A DNA stretch of 14,741 nucleotides from Clostridia bacterium (GTDB taxonomy: Bacteria > Bacillota > Clostridia > UBA1381). The notes beneath the pieces were generated by a model, which did not search any database, was not told where the DNA came from, and saw only the letters and a program-made list of their open reading frames with translations. The translations under genes were made by a program, and so were the position numbers. Where the stretch lies: the NCBI GenBank assembly GCA_900770405.1, contig CAAGKL010000230.1, forward strand, positions 1 through 14,741. Direction: 5' to 3'. Positions 1-7,168 of this stretch are shown here, one piece after another; within the stretch, counting starts at the first letter, position 1, and each line of letters starts with the position of its first letter.

Positions 1-26
1 CGGTTCGAATCCACCTACCGCTACCA
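1..26 (+). tRNA. 3' end of a tRNA, isotype unknown
   Basis: The window opens inside a tRNA. The T loop TTCGAAT (4-10) is followed by the 3' half of the T stem (CCACC), the acceptor 3' strand TACCGCT, discriminator A and an encoded CCA ending at 26. The anticodon lies before the window, so the amino acid cannot be assigned. The 5' acceptor strand should read close to AGCGGTA. It is the upstream member of a cluster with the two tRNAs that follow. Confidence 0.85.
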
Positions 27-62
27 TGTGTATTCTATCCTGTTTGGGATTGAAGATAAATC

Positions 63-137
63 GGCCCGCTGGTCAAGCGGTTAAGACACGGCCCTTTCAC
101 GGCTGTAACACGAGTTCGATTCTCGTACGGGTCACCA
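63..137 (+). tRNA. tRNA-Glu (anticodon TTC)
   Basis: A complete 75-nt cloverleaf with encoded CCA. The acceptor strands are GGCCCGC (63-69) and ACGGGTC. The anticodon loop CTTTCAC gives TTC on the stem CGGCC/GGCTG, which has one G-T pair. The T arm is ACGAG-TTCGATT-CTCGT. The body matches the typical Firmicutes tRNA-Glu. The last acceptor pair (position 7 with 66) is C-A instead of the usual T-A, a mismatch at the junction with the T stem. It is probably co-transcribed with its neighbours; no separate promoter is visible in the 36-nt gap before it. Confidence 0.95.
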
Positions 138-140
138 AGT

Positions 141-165
141 ATAAGCCTTCGTTGTGAAGGCTTAT
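141..165 (+). other. Perfect hairpin between two tRNA genes
   Basis: ATAAGCCTTC and GAAGGCTTAT form a perfect 10-bp stem around a 5-nt loop (GTTGT), three bases after the CCA of tRNA-Glu and six before the next tRNA. Only a short TTAT follows, so it is a poor terminator. It may be a processing signal or a partial attenuator in the tRNA precursor. Confidence 0.6.
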
Positions 166-171
166 TTATCT

Positions 172-248
172 GGGCCTTTAGCTCAGTTGGTTAGAGCATC
201 CGGCTCATAACCGGACGGTCCTGGGTTCGAGTCCCCGAAGGCCCACCA
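172..248 (+). tRNA. tRNA with CAT anticodon (Met or lysidine-type Ile)
   Basis: A complete 77-nt tRNA with encoded CCA. The acceptor GGGCCTT pairs fully with AAGGCCC, the D arm is GCTCAGTTGGTTAGAGC, the anticodon stem is TCCGG/CCGGA with loop CTCATAA, and the T arm is CTGGG-TTCGAGT-CCCCG. CAT can mean elongator Met or Ile2, in which the C is modified to lysidine. The TTTAGCTCAGTTGGTTAGAGC start and CGGCTCATAACCG centre recall B. subtilis tRNA-Ile(CAU) as much as tRNA-Met, so I leave the isotype open. The first acceptor base is G with a G-C pair, so it is not an initiator of the usual C-A mismatch type. Confidence 0.9.
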
Positions 249-322
249 AACATTTTAATATCCGAACACCTATTTTTCTACGGGCTTGCACTGTGTCAAA
301 TAGTACGGCTGTAACGGATATG

Positions 323-354
323 AAAGCACCGAGGAACATTCTCCCCGGTGCTTT
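323..354. terminator. Hairpin, probable bidirectional terminator
   Basis: AAAGCACCG (323-331) pairs with CGGTGCTTT (346-354). It lies after the tRNA cluster on the + strand and directly past the stop codon of the minus-strand gene that ends at 357. The T run is short on both strands, so termination may be weak. The stretch 249-322 before it holds a 7-bp inverted repeat ATATCCG (258-264)/CGGATAT (315-321) and otherwise no gene that I can see. Confidence 0.55.
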
Positions 355-356
355 TG

Positions 357-698
357 CTATTCATAGAATTTGCTGACCGCCTGTGCGATGAGCTTTGACA
401 ATGCGGCACATTCTATGTTACATAAATCGGAATATGCCGAAACGCTCAAATCTGCCATTTCAGCGAGTCTTTTGTCTCTGACAACCTCGCATAATATACC
501 AAAGTCATAAACAAGACTGCGAATAAGCCCTGCAAGCTCTGATTGATTACTATGCGTAATGACATTGCTGTCGGACGTTAAGACCTCAGTGGTGAAGTGC
601 GGAGCTGTGTCCGTTACCTCAAACCTGAACACTTTCAGCCATACTCCGAGATAATGTTTGATTTTCTCGTGATTTCCGATAACAGAGATCTTTATCAT
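357..698 (-). CDS. Small hypothetical protein (113 aa)
   Basis: A 113-residue open frame starting with ATG at 698. A GGAG motif about ten bases upstream (within 708-715) supports this start, and the hairpin at 323-354 follows the stop. No signal peptide or membrane segment is visible. The C-terminal half, from about residue 64 (YDFGI..., then DLSVSAYSDLCN and a short helical tail), recalls the short Clostridia proteins grouped as DUF6514, which share a YGI...DIS...CN pattern. That resemblance is from memory and weak. It sits alone between a tRNA cluster and an insertion sequence; the element's left end begins about 30 bases upstream of the start and may have displaced the native promoter. Confidence 0.6.
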   Translation of the reverse strand: MIKISVIGNHEKIKHYLGVWLKVFRFEVTDTAPHFTTEVLTSDSNVITHSNQSELAGLIRSLVYDFGILCEVVRDKRLAEMADLSVSAYSDLCNIECAALSKLIAQAVSKFYE

Positions 699-729
699 TC
701 TTTGAACGCTCCGGCTCTGGCAAGAATAA

Positions 730-1955
730 CAAGGGTGCGGGCCACGGTTTTTGAATGAGTAAACAAAATGTTAACAAAAAATAATATCACAGATATAAAA
801 TTTATGAGATAATAAAATAAAAACGGTGATTATTATGAGAAAATTAGCATTATCAGAAGTATTAGAAGGTATTGAAGATACTCGAAGAACACGCAGTGTG
901 ATGTATCCTTTGCATGAAGTTTTAATCATTATGTTGTTAGCCGTAATATGTGGTGCAACATCGTATGCAAAGGTCGAAATGTTCGGGAAAAGCAAGCAAG
1001 AATGGTTAAAAACATTTTTAAAACTTGAGTATGGAATACCAGATGCTTGTACATTTAGAAATATTATAAAAGAGATAGATACAAAAAAATTGCATACCTT
1101 GTTTTGTGAATGGATGAAAAGTGTAGTTTCAGAGTTAACCGGAGTTATAGCAATAGATGGAAAAACAGCGCGCAGAACACAGGATAATACAAAGCGTCCA
1201 CTGCACGTTGTCAGTGCGGTTTCAAGTGAATGTGAACTTGTTATAGGACAATTAGCTTGCGATGGAAAAAGTAATGAAATAACTGCAATTCCAAAATTGC
1301 TTGATATGCTTGAAGTGAGCGGATGTATAATAACCGTCGATGCAATGGGGACACAGAAAAATATAGCTGAAAAAATGATATCAAAAAATGCTGATTATAT
1401 ATTATCGTTAAAAGACAATCAAAAAACATTGTTTAGAGATGCAAAACTGTATCTTGATGATATCAGAAACGATAAAAGTGTTACAGAAAGCAGTAATTAT
1501 CACAAAACTGTTGAAAAAGCGCATGGTCGAATAGAAACACGAACCTGTGTTATTTCCGAAGAAATTGGCTGGCTGACCGGAAAAGAGGAATGGAACGGTA
1601 TAAACGGAATAGGAGCAATATATTGCGAGATTGAGCAAAATGGTCATAAATCAAAACAAAATCACTATTTCATGTATAGCTGCAAAGGTGTGACGGCAGC
1701 CGAGATAATGAAACATAAAAGAAATCTTGGAGTATTGAAAACAAACTTCATTGGATTCTGGATATGGCATTTCGTGAAGATGAAAGCAGGGCAAGAAAGG
1801 ACAATTCGGCAGAAAACATTAATGTTATACGCCAAATTGCCCTAAATATATTAAAAAGTGAGAAAACTTTCAAAGGAAGTATTACAGACAAGCAATTCAG
1901 ATGCTTATTAGATAGTGCTTATCTTGATAAAATTGTGCTTGGTTGGATTTGTTGA
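730..1955 (+). mobile_element. ISAs1-type insertion sequence, right end lost or cut
   Basis: The transposase family defines the element. The proposed left end is CAAGGGTGCGGGCCACGG at 730-747, where sequence unrelated to the flanking gene begins. No matching inverted end follows the transposase stop at 1955; instead the left end of an IS256-type element starts within a base or two. The right end is therefore deleted or pushed beyond the second element (a CCCTTG reading inward occurs at 3309-3314). No target duplication could be found, so both limits are approximate. Confidence 0.6.
835..1955 (+). pseudogene. ISAs1-family transposase, frameshifted
   Basis: A DDE transposase of the ISAs1 (H-repeat-associated) family. 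Numbering from the ATG at 835 (preceded by GGTGA five bases upstream), residues 4-95 form the usual N-terminal associated domain. The first catalytic Asp is D108 in IAIDGKTAR and the second is D169 in ITVDAMGTQ. The frame then fails at codon 298 (1726-1728): the DNA reads AAT CTT GGA, where one extra base would give Asn-His-Trp and restore the family signature HW.IEN.LHW.LD.AF.ED.SR. The shifted frame carries this signature from 1728 and runs to the stop at 1953-1955, ending at a normal-looking C terminus. The Glu of the catalytic triad therefore lies beyond the shift. Left unrepaired, the first frame ends at 1845 with about 40 nonsense residues. The gene is AT-rich compared with the rha genes. 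Confidence 0.9.
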
Positions 1956-3273
1956 GAGTGTGGAAAAAGTCTGTAAAAAAGATTCCTTCTATGGTAGAAT
2001 ATAAATAATATCATAGGAGGAATTTTTTATGGCAAGACGCAGACGGGAAAGAATGAGTGAAGGGAAAAAGAATATCATTGCCAGACTGATCCGGGAGTAT
2101 GACATCAAGAGCGCAGAAGATATTCAAGAGGCATTGAAAGACCTGCTTGGCGGAACAATTCAAGAGATGATGGAAGCTGAACTTGACGAACTTTTGGGAT
2201 ATGATGAATATGAGCGAAGCGACAATCCTGATTACCGAAACGGCGTAAAGCACAAGAAATTACGCAGTTCATACGGCGAAATACCGATTGATGTTCCGCA
2301 AGATCGTGACGGTGATTTTGAACCGCAAATAGTGCAAAAACGCAAAAAAGACATATCTGCAATAGAGCAAAAAATCATTGCAATGTCGGCTAAAGGCATG
2401 ACTACAAGGCAAATATCGGATATCATAGAGGATATATACGGTTTTGAGGTAAGCGAAAGCATGGTTACTGCCGTCACAAACAAAATACTGCCTCAAATAG
2501 AGGAATGGCAGCAAAGACCGTTATCAGCGGTATACCCAATCGTTTTCATTGATGCAATACATTTTTCCGTGCGTGATGAGCATATTGTGAAAAAGATAGC
2601 TGCATACATAATTCTCGGTATTAATGACGAGGGCAGAAAAGAGGTATTGAGCATAACCGTAGGTGAAAACGAAAGCGCAAAATATTGGCTTGGTGTATTA
2701 AATGACCTTAAAAACCGGGGAGTACAGGATATATTAATTCTATGCGCCGACGGTCTATCAGGGATAAAAGAATCAATTGCAGCAGCATATCCAAATACCG
2801 AATATCAGCGTTGTATAGTTCATCAGGTACGAAACACCTTGAAATATGTTGCGGAAAAAGACAAAAAAGCATTTGCTAATGACCTAAAGAGTATATACCA
2901 TGCACCAAATGAAGAAAGTGGCTACGAGCGTATGCAGGCTGTCACCAAAAAATGGCACGACAGATATCCGAATGCAATGAAACGCTGGGAAGAAAATTGG
3001 GATGTCATATCGCTGATGTTCAAATTTTCAGCGGATGTCAGAAAAGTTATGTACACAACCAACGCAATAGAAAGCCTCAACAGTGCGCTGCGTCGGTTAA
3101 ACAGCCAAAGAAGCGTATTTCCGAGCAATACCGCACTTTTGAAAGCACTGTATTTAGCGACATTTGAGGCAACAAAGAAATGGACAATGCCGCTCAGAAA
3201 CTGGGGTAAAGTTTACGGAGAGTTGTCGATAATGTATGGCGGGCGGCTTTTTTAGCACAAATTTTCCACCATA
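1956..3273 (+). mobile_element. IS256/mutator-type insertion sequence
   Basis: An intact mutator-type transposase flanked by imperfect inverted repeats. The left repeat (1960-1981) reads GTGGAAAA...TAAAAAAG. The complement of 3247-3269 reads GTGGAAAA...TAAAAAAG with a divergent middle, the right copy overlapping the transposase stop codon. The outer limits are uncertain by a few bases (left GAGTGTGG from 1956, right CCACCATA to about 3273). I found no 8-9 bp target duplication, which suggests rearrangement or an old insertion. It was placed hard against the end of the ISAs1-type transposase. Confidence 0.7.
2029..3255 (+). CDS. IS256-family (mutator-type) transposase
   Basis: A full-length 408-residue transposase that cuts and moves its own element. 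It is preceded by a strong AGGAGG eight bases before the ATG. The first catalytic Asp is D175 in VFIDAIHFS, the second is D241 in CADGLSG, the C..H pair is C262/H265 in CIVHQVRN, and the catalytic Glu is E348 in TTNAIESLNSALRR. Length and motif order are those of the family, and no frameshift or stop interrupts it, so it could be active. An AT-rich 50-base stretch upstream contains TAGAAT/TATAAA-like -10 candidates but no good -35. Confidence 0.95.
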   Translation: MARRRRERMSEGKKNIIARLIREYDIKSAEDIQEALKDLLGGTIQEMMEAELDELLGYDEYERSDNPDYRNGVKHKKLRSSYGEIPIDVPQDRDGDFEPQIVQKRKKDISAIEQKIIAMSAKGMTTRQISDIIEDIYGFEVSESMVTAVTNKILPQIEEWQQRPLSAVYPIVFIDAIHFSVRDEHIVKKIAAYIILGINDEGRKEVLSITVGENESAKYWLGVLNDLKNRGVQDILILCADGLSGIKESIAAAYPNTEYQRCIVHQVRNTLKYVAEKDKKAFANDLKSIYHAPNEESGYERMQAVTKKWHDRYPNAMKRWEENWDVISLMFKFSADVRKVMYTTNAIESLNSALRRLNSQRSVFPSNTALLKALYLATFEATKKWTMPLRNWGKVYGELSIMYGGRLF

Positions 3274-3275
3274 TA

Positions 3276-3314
3276 CAAGGGTAAAATTCACGGTCTCTTG
3301 CGAGACCGCCCTTG
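3276..3314. repeat. Bulged hairpin beside the right end of the IS256-type element
   Basis: CAAGGG (3276-3281) pairs with CCCTTG (3309-3314), and CGGTCTC (3291-3297) with GAGACCG (3302-3308) around a TTGC loop. Nine unpaired bases bulge from the left arm. The left part (CAAGGGT, six bases, CACGGT) repeats the spacing of the left end of the ISAs1-type element at 730-748. The last bases overlap the -35 box of the promoter that follows. Confidence 0.55.
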
Positions 3315-3340
3315 ACATGGCGTAAAATCCGTGCTATATT
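3312..3340 (+). promoter_or_regulatory. Near-consensus sigma-A promoter
   Basis: TTGACA (3312-3317), a 17-base spacer, and TATATT (3335-3340). Transcription would start near 3347 and run toward the membrane protein at 3631, giving a leader of about 285 bases. The -35 box is shared with the hairpin at the presumed element border, so the promoter may be partly built from mobile-element sequence. Confidence 0.75.
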
Positions 3341-3361
3341 ACAACTAAGGCAGGAAAGCCT

Positions 3362-3433
3362 ATGGCGGATATGATTGCAGACGAGACGCTGGGCGCGAAT
3401 GAAAGCATTGGTATCACGAACGGGAAGGCTTAA
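3362..3433 (+). CDS. Possible 23-residue leader peptide
   Basis: A short frame (starts MADMIADETLG, ends TNGKA) opens 15 bases after the predicted transcription start. AGGCAGG lies about eight bases before its ATG. It is acidic with no recognised motif. Its position directly behind a strong promoter and far ahead of the next gene fits a leader peptide, but a frame this short could arise by chance and I know no homologue. Confidence 0.25.
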   Translation: MADMIADETLGANESIGITNGKA

Positions 3434-3466
3434 ACAGGACAACGGATAAACACGAAAGATAGATCA

Positions 3467-3594
3467 GAGCAAGCGATATAGCTTGCTTTGTACAACCTCT
3501 TTGATAGTGGTTAACAGCCGTATGGTCTGCCAAGCGAGCTATTGATGAGTGTTTTCGCCGGGCACAAAAATATATGCGGCGCAAAGCTTTGCGC
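3467..3594 (+). other. Structured untranslated leader segment
   Basis: Between the possible leader peptide and the membrane protein there is no credible gene, but several inverted repeats occur. AGCAAGC/GCTTGCT (3468-3474 and 3481-3487) has a six-base loop and is followed by TTTG. GCCGGGCA/TGCGGC brackets an A/T-rich loop around 3557-3580. A perfect 16-base palindrome, GCGCAAAGCTTTGCGC, lies at 3579-3594, about 25 bases before the ribosome binding site. They could form an attenuator or contain an operator; I match no known riboswitch. Confidence 0.4.
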
Positions 3595-3630
3595 AAGACG
3601 TTCCGACGCTGTTAAAAAGGGAGGGGAAAT

Positions 3631-4353
3631 ATGAAAAAGAAGGTTCTGATTGTAGTTTTATTCGTTCTTTTTGCACTGCCGATTCCCGTTGCCGTAGTAG
3701 GCGCTGTTATATCTTTCGCCGGATTTATCGGCGCGGCTATGCACCGTTCTTTGATTGAGCTTGCGGTCGCGTTATTTGGCATTATAATCGGATCGACATA
3801 TTTATTTACATATATATCTGCATTGACGAAAACAAAAAAAGAGGGAAAGGTCAGCGCGCATACGTTTTTGCCCGCTGTGCATTGCCTGATTGCGGCGGTA
3901 TTTTTGCTGATGCTGCCGTCGATAAGTAATTATATTGACAGCAGGACGGAGCATTTCGGCTTTGCGAAAAAGGATTATTCCGTTGTCGAAGAACTTGACA
4001 CCCACGGTGGGTTTAACGGCGACGGCGCGTATTATTTGATTTTGGATTGCAGCAGCAACAGGGAAAAAGCGCTGAAAACGGCGGAGAGCTGGAACAGGCT
4101 GCCTTTATCCGAAAATCTTGAGCTTATGATGTACGGCGGAACAAAAGACGGTGTCGCGTATGGGTACGAGCTGGCAAAGGAGGCGCATATGCCCGAGGTT
4201 GAAAACGGCTATTATATGTTTGAGGACAGACATTCGGAAAGCACTGACAGTGCAGATGACTCCGCGCTGTTTGACAGATATTCCTACAATTTTTCCATAG
4301 CCGTTTATGACTGCGATACCGATAGAATGTATTATTTTGAGTTTGACACTTAA
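3631..4353 (+). CDS. Hypothetical membrane protein with C-terminal soluble domain
   Basis: A 240-residue protein with a very strong ribosome binding site (AAGGGAGGGG, four bases before the ATG). The N-terminal third is hydrophobic: membrane segments at about residues 5-36, 40-65 and 78-98, with a Lys-rich loop (TKTKKEGK) between the second and third. Residues 100-240 form a soluble acidic domain rich in Tyr and Asp, ending in a beta-like run (YSYNFSIAVYDCDTDRMYYFEF). No domain is recognised. It is monocistronic, read from the promoter at 3312 through a long leader, and ends at a shared terminator facing rhaA. Its position between insertion sequences and the rha genes suggests accessory status, though its function is unknown. 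Confidence 0.8.
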   Translation: MKKKVLIVVLFVLFALPIPVAVVGAVISFAGFIGAAMHRSLIELAVALFGIIIGSTYLFTYISALTKTKKEGKVSAHTFLPAVHCLIAAVFLLMLPSISNYIDSRTEHFGFAKKDYSVVEELDTHGGFNGDGAYYLILDCSSNREKALKTAESWNRLPLSENLELMMYGGTKDGVAYGYELAKEAHMPEVENGYYMFEDRHSESTDSADDSALFDRYSYNFSIAVYDCDTDRMYYFEFDT

Positions 4354-4359
4354 TCGAAT

Positions 4360-4389
4360 AAAAAAAGAACCCGTATGGGTTCTTTTTTT
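4360..4389. terminator. Bidirectional intrinsic terminator
   Basis: GAACCC (4367-4372) and GGGTTC (4377-4382) form a stem with a GTAT loop, extended by seven A-T pairs from flanking A and T runs. It reads as a terminator on both strands and separates the convergent membrane-protein and rhaA genes. Confidence 0.9.
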
Positions 4390-4397
4390 TGATTTCA

Positions 4398-5642
4398 TTA
4401 AACTCTCTTTGAGAGTGCATCCTTTTCGTAGGTCATAATCTCCTCGAACCAATCGTCCGTTATGCCGCAGCTTTGGCAGTACTTCTCCCATACGTCACCG
4501 AACGGGTAGGTTTTCATCTTCTCGGAGAGAACCATCAGCTCGGTGAAGTTCATCGTGTCCTGAAGCTCCTTGAGCTTATCGTTCGGCTGCAGCAGCGCGA
4601 AGAGCAGCGCTTTCTGCATATTGCGCATACCGACGGTGAGCGCACTGATGCGGTTGATGCTCGCGTCGAAGTAGTCGAGCGCGATGAATACGCGGTTTTC
4701 TGCGTGATTTCTGATGATTTCCTTTGCGATTTCGCGGGTCTCGTCATCAAAGAGTACAACGTGGTCGCTGTCCCAGCGCATCGGGCGCGTAACGTGCAGC
4801 GCGATGTGGTCGTGGAAAAGCAGCATCGACGAAATCTTGTCGGATACCATCTCGGTCGGGTGGTAGTGACCATTGTCCATCAGGGGGATAACGCCGTCCT
4901 TGGTTGCGGCGTAGTTCATCGTGAACTCAGCCGAGCCGGCAGTATACGCCTCGAGCCCGATGCCGAACACCTTCGACTCAACACAGACAAACACCTTCGA
5001 CTTGTCGTAGTCGATGGAGAGAATTTGGTCGAGCGAATCCTTGTAGCGTGCGCGCGGACCGAGTCTGTCGCCGGGAATGTCCTTCAGACCGTCGGGAATC
5101 CAGATGTTCATAACGCAGGGAATCCCCGTCTCCTCAGCGAAATACTCCGCAATTCTGATGCACGCCTTGCCGTGGTTGATCCAGAAGGTGCGGATTTCCT
5201 CGTCGGGGCTTGTGAGCGTGTAGTGTGCCGCCTTCGGGTGCGAGAAGAAGGTCGGGTTGAAGTCGAGCCCCATACCTCGCTCCTTCGCGTATTCCACCCA
5301 GCGTCTGAAATGCTTCGGCTCGAGCGCATCTCTGTCGGCTCTTTCGCCGTTCTCGAAGATGGCGTAGCACGCGTGCACGTTGATTTTCTTCTTTCCGGGC
5401 ACGAGCGAGATAGCCTTGTCGAGGTCAGCCATCAGCTCGTCGGGCGTTCTCGAACGGCCGGGGTAGTTGCCGGTGGTCTGAATACCGCCCGTGAGCACGC
5501 CGTCCGAGTCAAAGCCCGACACGTCGTCGCACTGCCAGCAGTGAACCGACACGGGGATATTTTTGAGCACCTCGATGGCGCGGTCGGTGTCTACGCCGAC
5601 CTTTTTGTAGATTTCCTTTGCCTGTGAGTATCTGTCACACAT
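4398..5642 (-). CDS. rhaA: L-rhamnose isomerase
   Basis: Cytoplasmic metal-dependent enzyme that converts L-rhamnose to L-rhamnulose, the first step of rhamnose use. The product has 414 residues, close to the 419 of E. coli RhaA, and matches it along its length. Motifs include WQCDDV (36-41), NIWIPDG (179-185), VESKVFGIG (221-229), DNGHYHPTE (256-264), RPMRWDSDHV (286-295) and DYFDASINRI (323-332). E222, D256, H283 and D323 fall where the E. coli enzyme has metal ligands, so the active site looks intact. The ATG at 5642 is chosen because GGAGG lies six bases upstream (5649-5653); the open frame continues further upstream but has no family similarity there. It is the last gene of the minus-strand operon after rhaB, with an intercistronic hairpin between. 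Confidence 0.97.
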   Translation of the reverse strand: MCDRYSQAKEIYKKVGVDTDRAIEVLKNIPVSVHCWQCDDVSGFDSDGVLTGGIQTTGNYPGRSRTPDELMADLDKAISLVPGKKKINVHACYAIFENGERADRDALEPKHFRRWVEYAKERGMGLDFNPTFFSHPKAAHYTLTSPDEEIRTFWINHGKACIRIAEYFAEETGIPCVMNIWIPDGLKDIPGDRLGPRARYKDSLDQILSIDYDKSKVFVCVESKVFGIGLEAYTAGSAEFTMNYAATKDGVIPLMDNGHYHPTEMVSDKISSMLLFHDHIALHVTRPMRWDSDHVVLFDDETREIAKEIIRNHAENRVFIALDYFDASINRISALTVGMRNMQKALLFALLQPNDKLKELQDTMNFTELMVLSEKMKTYPFGDVWEKYCQSCGITDDWFEEIMTYEKDALSKRV

Positions 5643-5671
5643 ATTAATCCTCCATTCCAAAACTATATCCG

Positions 5672-5701
5672 CGAAAAAGCGCGCCGGGGCGGGCCTTTTC
5701 G
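5672..5701 (-). other. Intercistronic hairpin between rhaB and rhaA
   Basis: A 30-base imperfect inverted repeat (CGAAAA...TTTTCG outside, G+C-rich core) fills the gap between the rhaB stop and the rhaA ribosome binding site. It lacks a clean T run on the minus strand, so mRNA processing or stabilisation is likelier than full termination. Confidence 0.5.
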
Positions 5702-5710
5702 TGTTAATTT

Positions 5711-7102
5711 TTATTCGTATTCCTTGATTGCGAACGAGTTGAAAATGCAGCTGCGTGCGTCCGCGAGGTCGGAAAGCGCACCCGCGCGGATCGCCTGTGC
5801 GGCGATGTTGCCGACAGAGGTCGCCTCGCCGATGCCGGCGCGAACCTTTTTGCCCGATGCGGCTGCGGTCAGGCGGTTTAAGTAATCGGCGTTCGAGCCG
5901 CCGCCGATGATGTTGATGCAGTCGTAGGTTTTGCCTGTGTTTTCCTCGATAACCGCCGCGCATTTCGCGTAGCACTCCGCGAGACCTTGGTAAACCGCGT
6001 AGGCAATTTCGCCGACAGTCTCGGGCACTTTCTGCCCGGAATTTTTGCAGAAGCTGCGAATCTGCTCGGTCATATTGTCGGGCGCGAGGAAGCCCTCATC
6101 ATTCGCGTCGATAACCGACGAGAAGGTCTTGCTGCTCTCCTCCGCCATAGTGCACAGCTCGGCAAAGCTATATTTGTTCTCCGTCTCGCGGCGCACCGAC
6201 TGAATAATCCACAGTCCCATAATATTTTCGAGATAGCGGAACCGATAGTCATAGCCGCCCTCGTTCGTAAAGCCGGAAATGCGGCTCTGCTCGGTGCAGA
6301 CAGGCTCGGGCGTCTCAATGCCCATCAGCGACCACGTGCCCGAGCTTATGTAAATTCCGCCGTCGGGCGCAGCCATAACCGCGCTTGCGGTGTCGTGCCC
6401 ACAGCAGCAGATAACGTCAAGGTCAAAGCCGATTTCCTCCGCCAGCTCCGGCTTCAGCCTGCCGACAAAGGTGCCGGGCATACAAAGCGGCTGGAAAATT
6501 TTCGCCGGCAGCCCGAGCAGCTCGATGAGCCCGGTGTCCCACTGCTTTGTTTTCGCATCGAGCATCTGCGAGGTCGACGCGATTGTGTACTCGCTTTTTC
6601 TGACGCCGGTCAGAAGGAAGTTGAAATAGTTCGGCAAAAAGAGCAGGCAGTCCGCCTTTTCAAGGCTTGCCGGGTTGACCTTTTTCGCCGACATAAGCTG
6701 GTAAAGCGTGTTGAAGGGCTGGCGTTGGATGCCGGTGCGCGCGTAGAGCGCGTCCTCGCCGATAAGCTCCGACACAGCCTCCGCCATACCGTCGGTGCGC
6801 GAGTCGCGGTAGCAGAACACGTCGTCGGTGAGATTGCCGTCCGCGTCCAGAAGCGCGTAATCCACACCCCAGGTGTCAATCGCGATACTCTTGGGGATTT
6901 TGCCGATTTCGCGGCATTTTTTCATACCGTTCACGATTTCGCCGAAAAGGCTCTCTGTGTTCCAGTATTTGCTCCCGTTTTTAACATAAAATCCGTTTTC
7001 AAAGCGGTAAATTTCCTCGAGCTTCATTTTACCGTTTTCGACGCTGCCGAGAATGTGTCTGCCGCTCGACGCGCCGATGTCCACTGCAAGATAGTATTCC
7101 AT
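5711..7102 (-). CDS. rhaB: Rhamnulokinase
   Basis: FGGY-family sugar kinase that phosphorylates L-rhamnulose at C1 with ATP in the cytoplasm. The 463-residue product is close to RhaB of E. coli (489). It shows the N-terminal phosphate loop GASSGR (10-15), IDTWGVDY (75-82), YRDSRT (98-103), the catalytic Asp in GHDTASAV (D237), SSGTWSLMG (253-261), the adenosine loop IGGGSNA (399-405) and EATSVGN (426-432). The ATG at 7102 has AAGGAGGA about seven bases upstream. Its own promoter and a candidate operator lie in the 93 bases between it and the regulator gene; rhaA follows 68 bases downstream. The aldolase that would split rhamnulose-1-phosphate is not in this window. Confidence 0.97.
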   Translation of the reverse strand: MEYYLAVDIGASSGRHILGSVENGKMKLEEIYRFENGFYVKNGSKYWNTESLFGEIVNGMKKCREIGKIPKSIAIDTWGVDYALLDADGNLTDDVFCYRDSRTDGMAEAVSELIGEDALYARTGIQRQPFNTLYQLMSAKKVNPASLEKADCLLFLPNYFNFLLTGVRKSEYTIASTSQMLDAKTKQWDTGLIELLGLPAKIFQPLCMPGTFVGRLKPELAEEIGFDLDVICCCGHDTASAVMAAPDGGIYISSGTWSLMGIETPEPVCTEQSRISGFTNEGGYDYRFRYLENIMGLWIIQSVRRETENKYSFAELCTMAEESSKTFSSVIDANDEGFLAPDNMTEQIRSFCKNSGQKVPETVGEIAYAVYQGLAECYAKCAAVIEENTGKTYDCINIIGGGSNADYLNRLTAAASGKKVRAGIGEATSVGNIAAQAIRAGALSDLADARSCIFNSFAIKEYE

Positions 7103-7124
7103 CTGTTTACTCCTCCTTGAATTT

Positions 7125-7153
7125 ATTATCCCATATTTCGGGGCAATTGTTAA
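7125..7153 (-). promoter_or_regulatory. rhaBA promoter
   Basis: On the minus strand: TTAACA (7148-7153), a 17-base spacer, and GATAAT (7125-7130). It starts transcription about 15 bases before the rhaB ribosome binding site. The candidate regulator site begins 15 bases upstream of the -35 box. Confidence 0.75.
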
Positions 7154-7168
7154 TACCCTGATTTGACG

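Noticed and set aside
1708..1730. Programmed -1 frameshift in the ISAs1-type transposase
   Set aside because: The required change is -1, but the site has no X XXY YYZ slippery heptamer, and the shift deletes part of a conserved His codon, which fits a simple deletion.
3414..3596. A 60-codon minus-strand frame in the leader region
   Set aside because: No ribosome binding site or recognisable sequence; it overlaps the palindrome and hairpins of the + strand leader.
4473..5627. A 384-codon open frame on the + strand opposite rhaA
   Set aside because: It lies wholly antisense to a clearly recognised enzyme, has no ribosome binding site and no protein-like composition; long antisense frames are common in this G+C-richer codon usage.
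5987..7120. A 377-codon open frame on the + strand opposite rhaB
   Set aside because: Antisense shadow of rhaB with low-complexity Arg/Val/Ala composition and no initiation signal.
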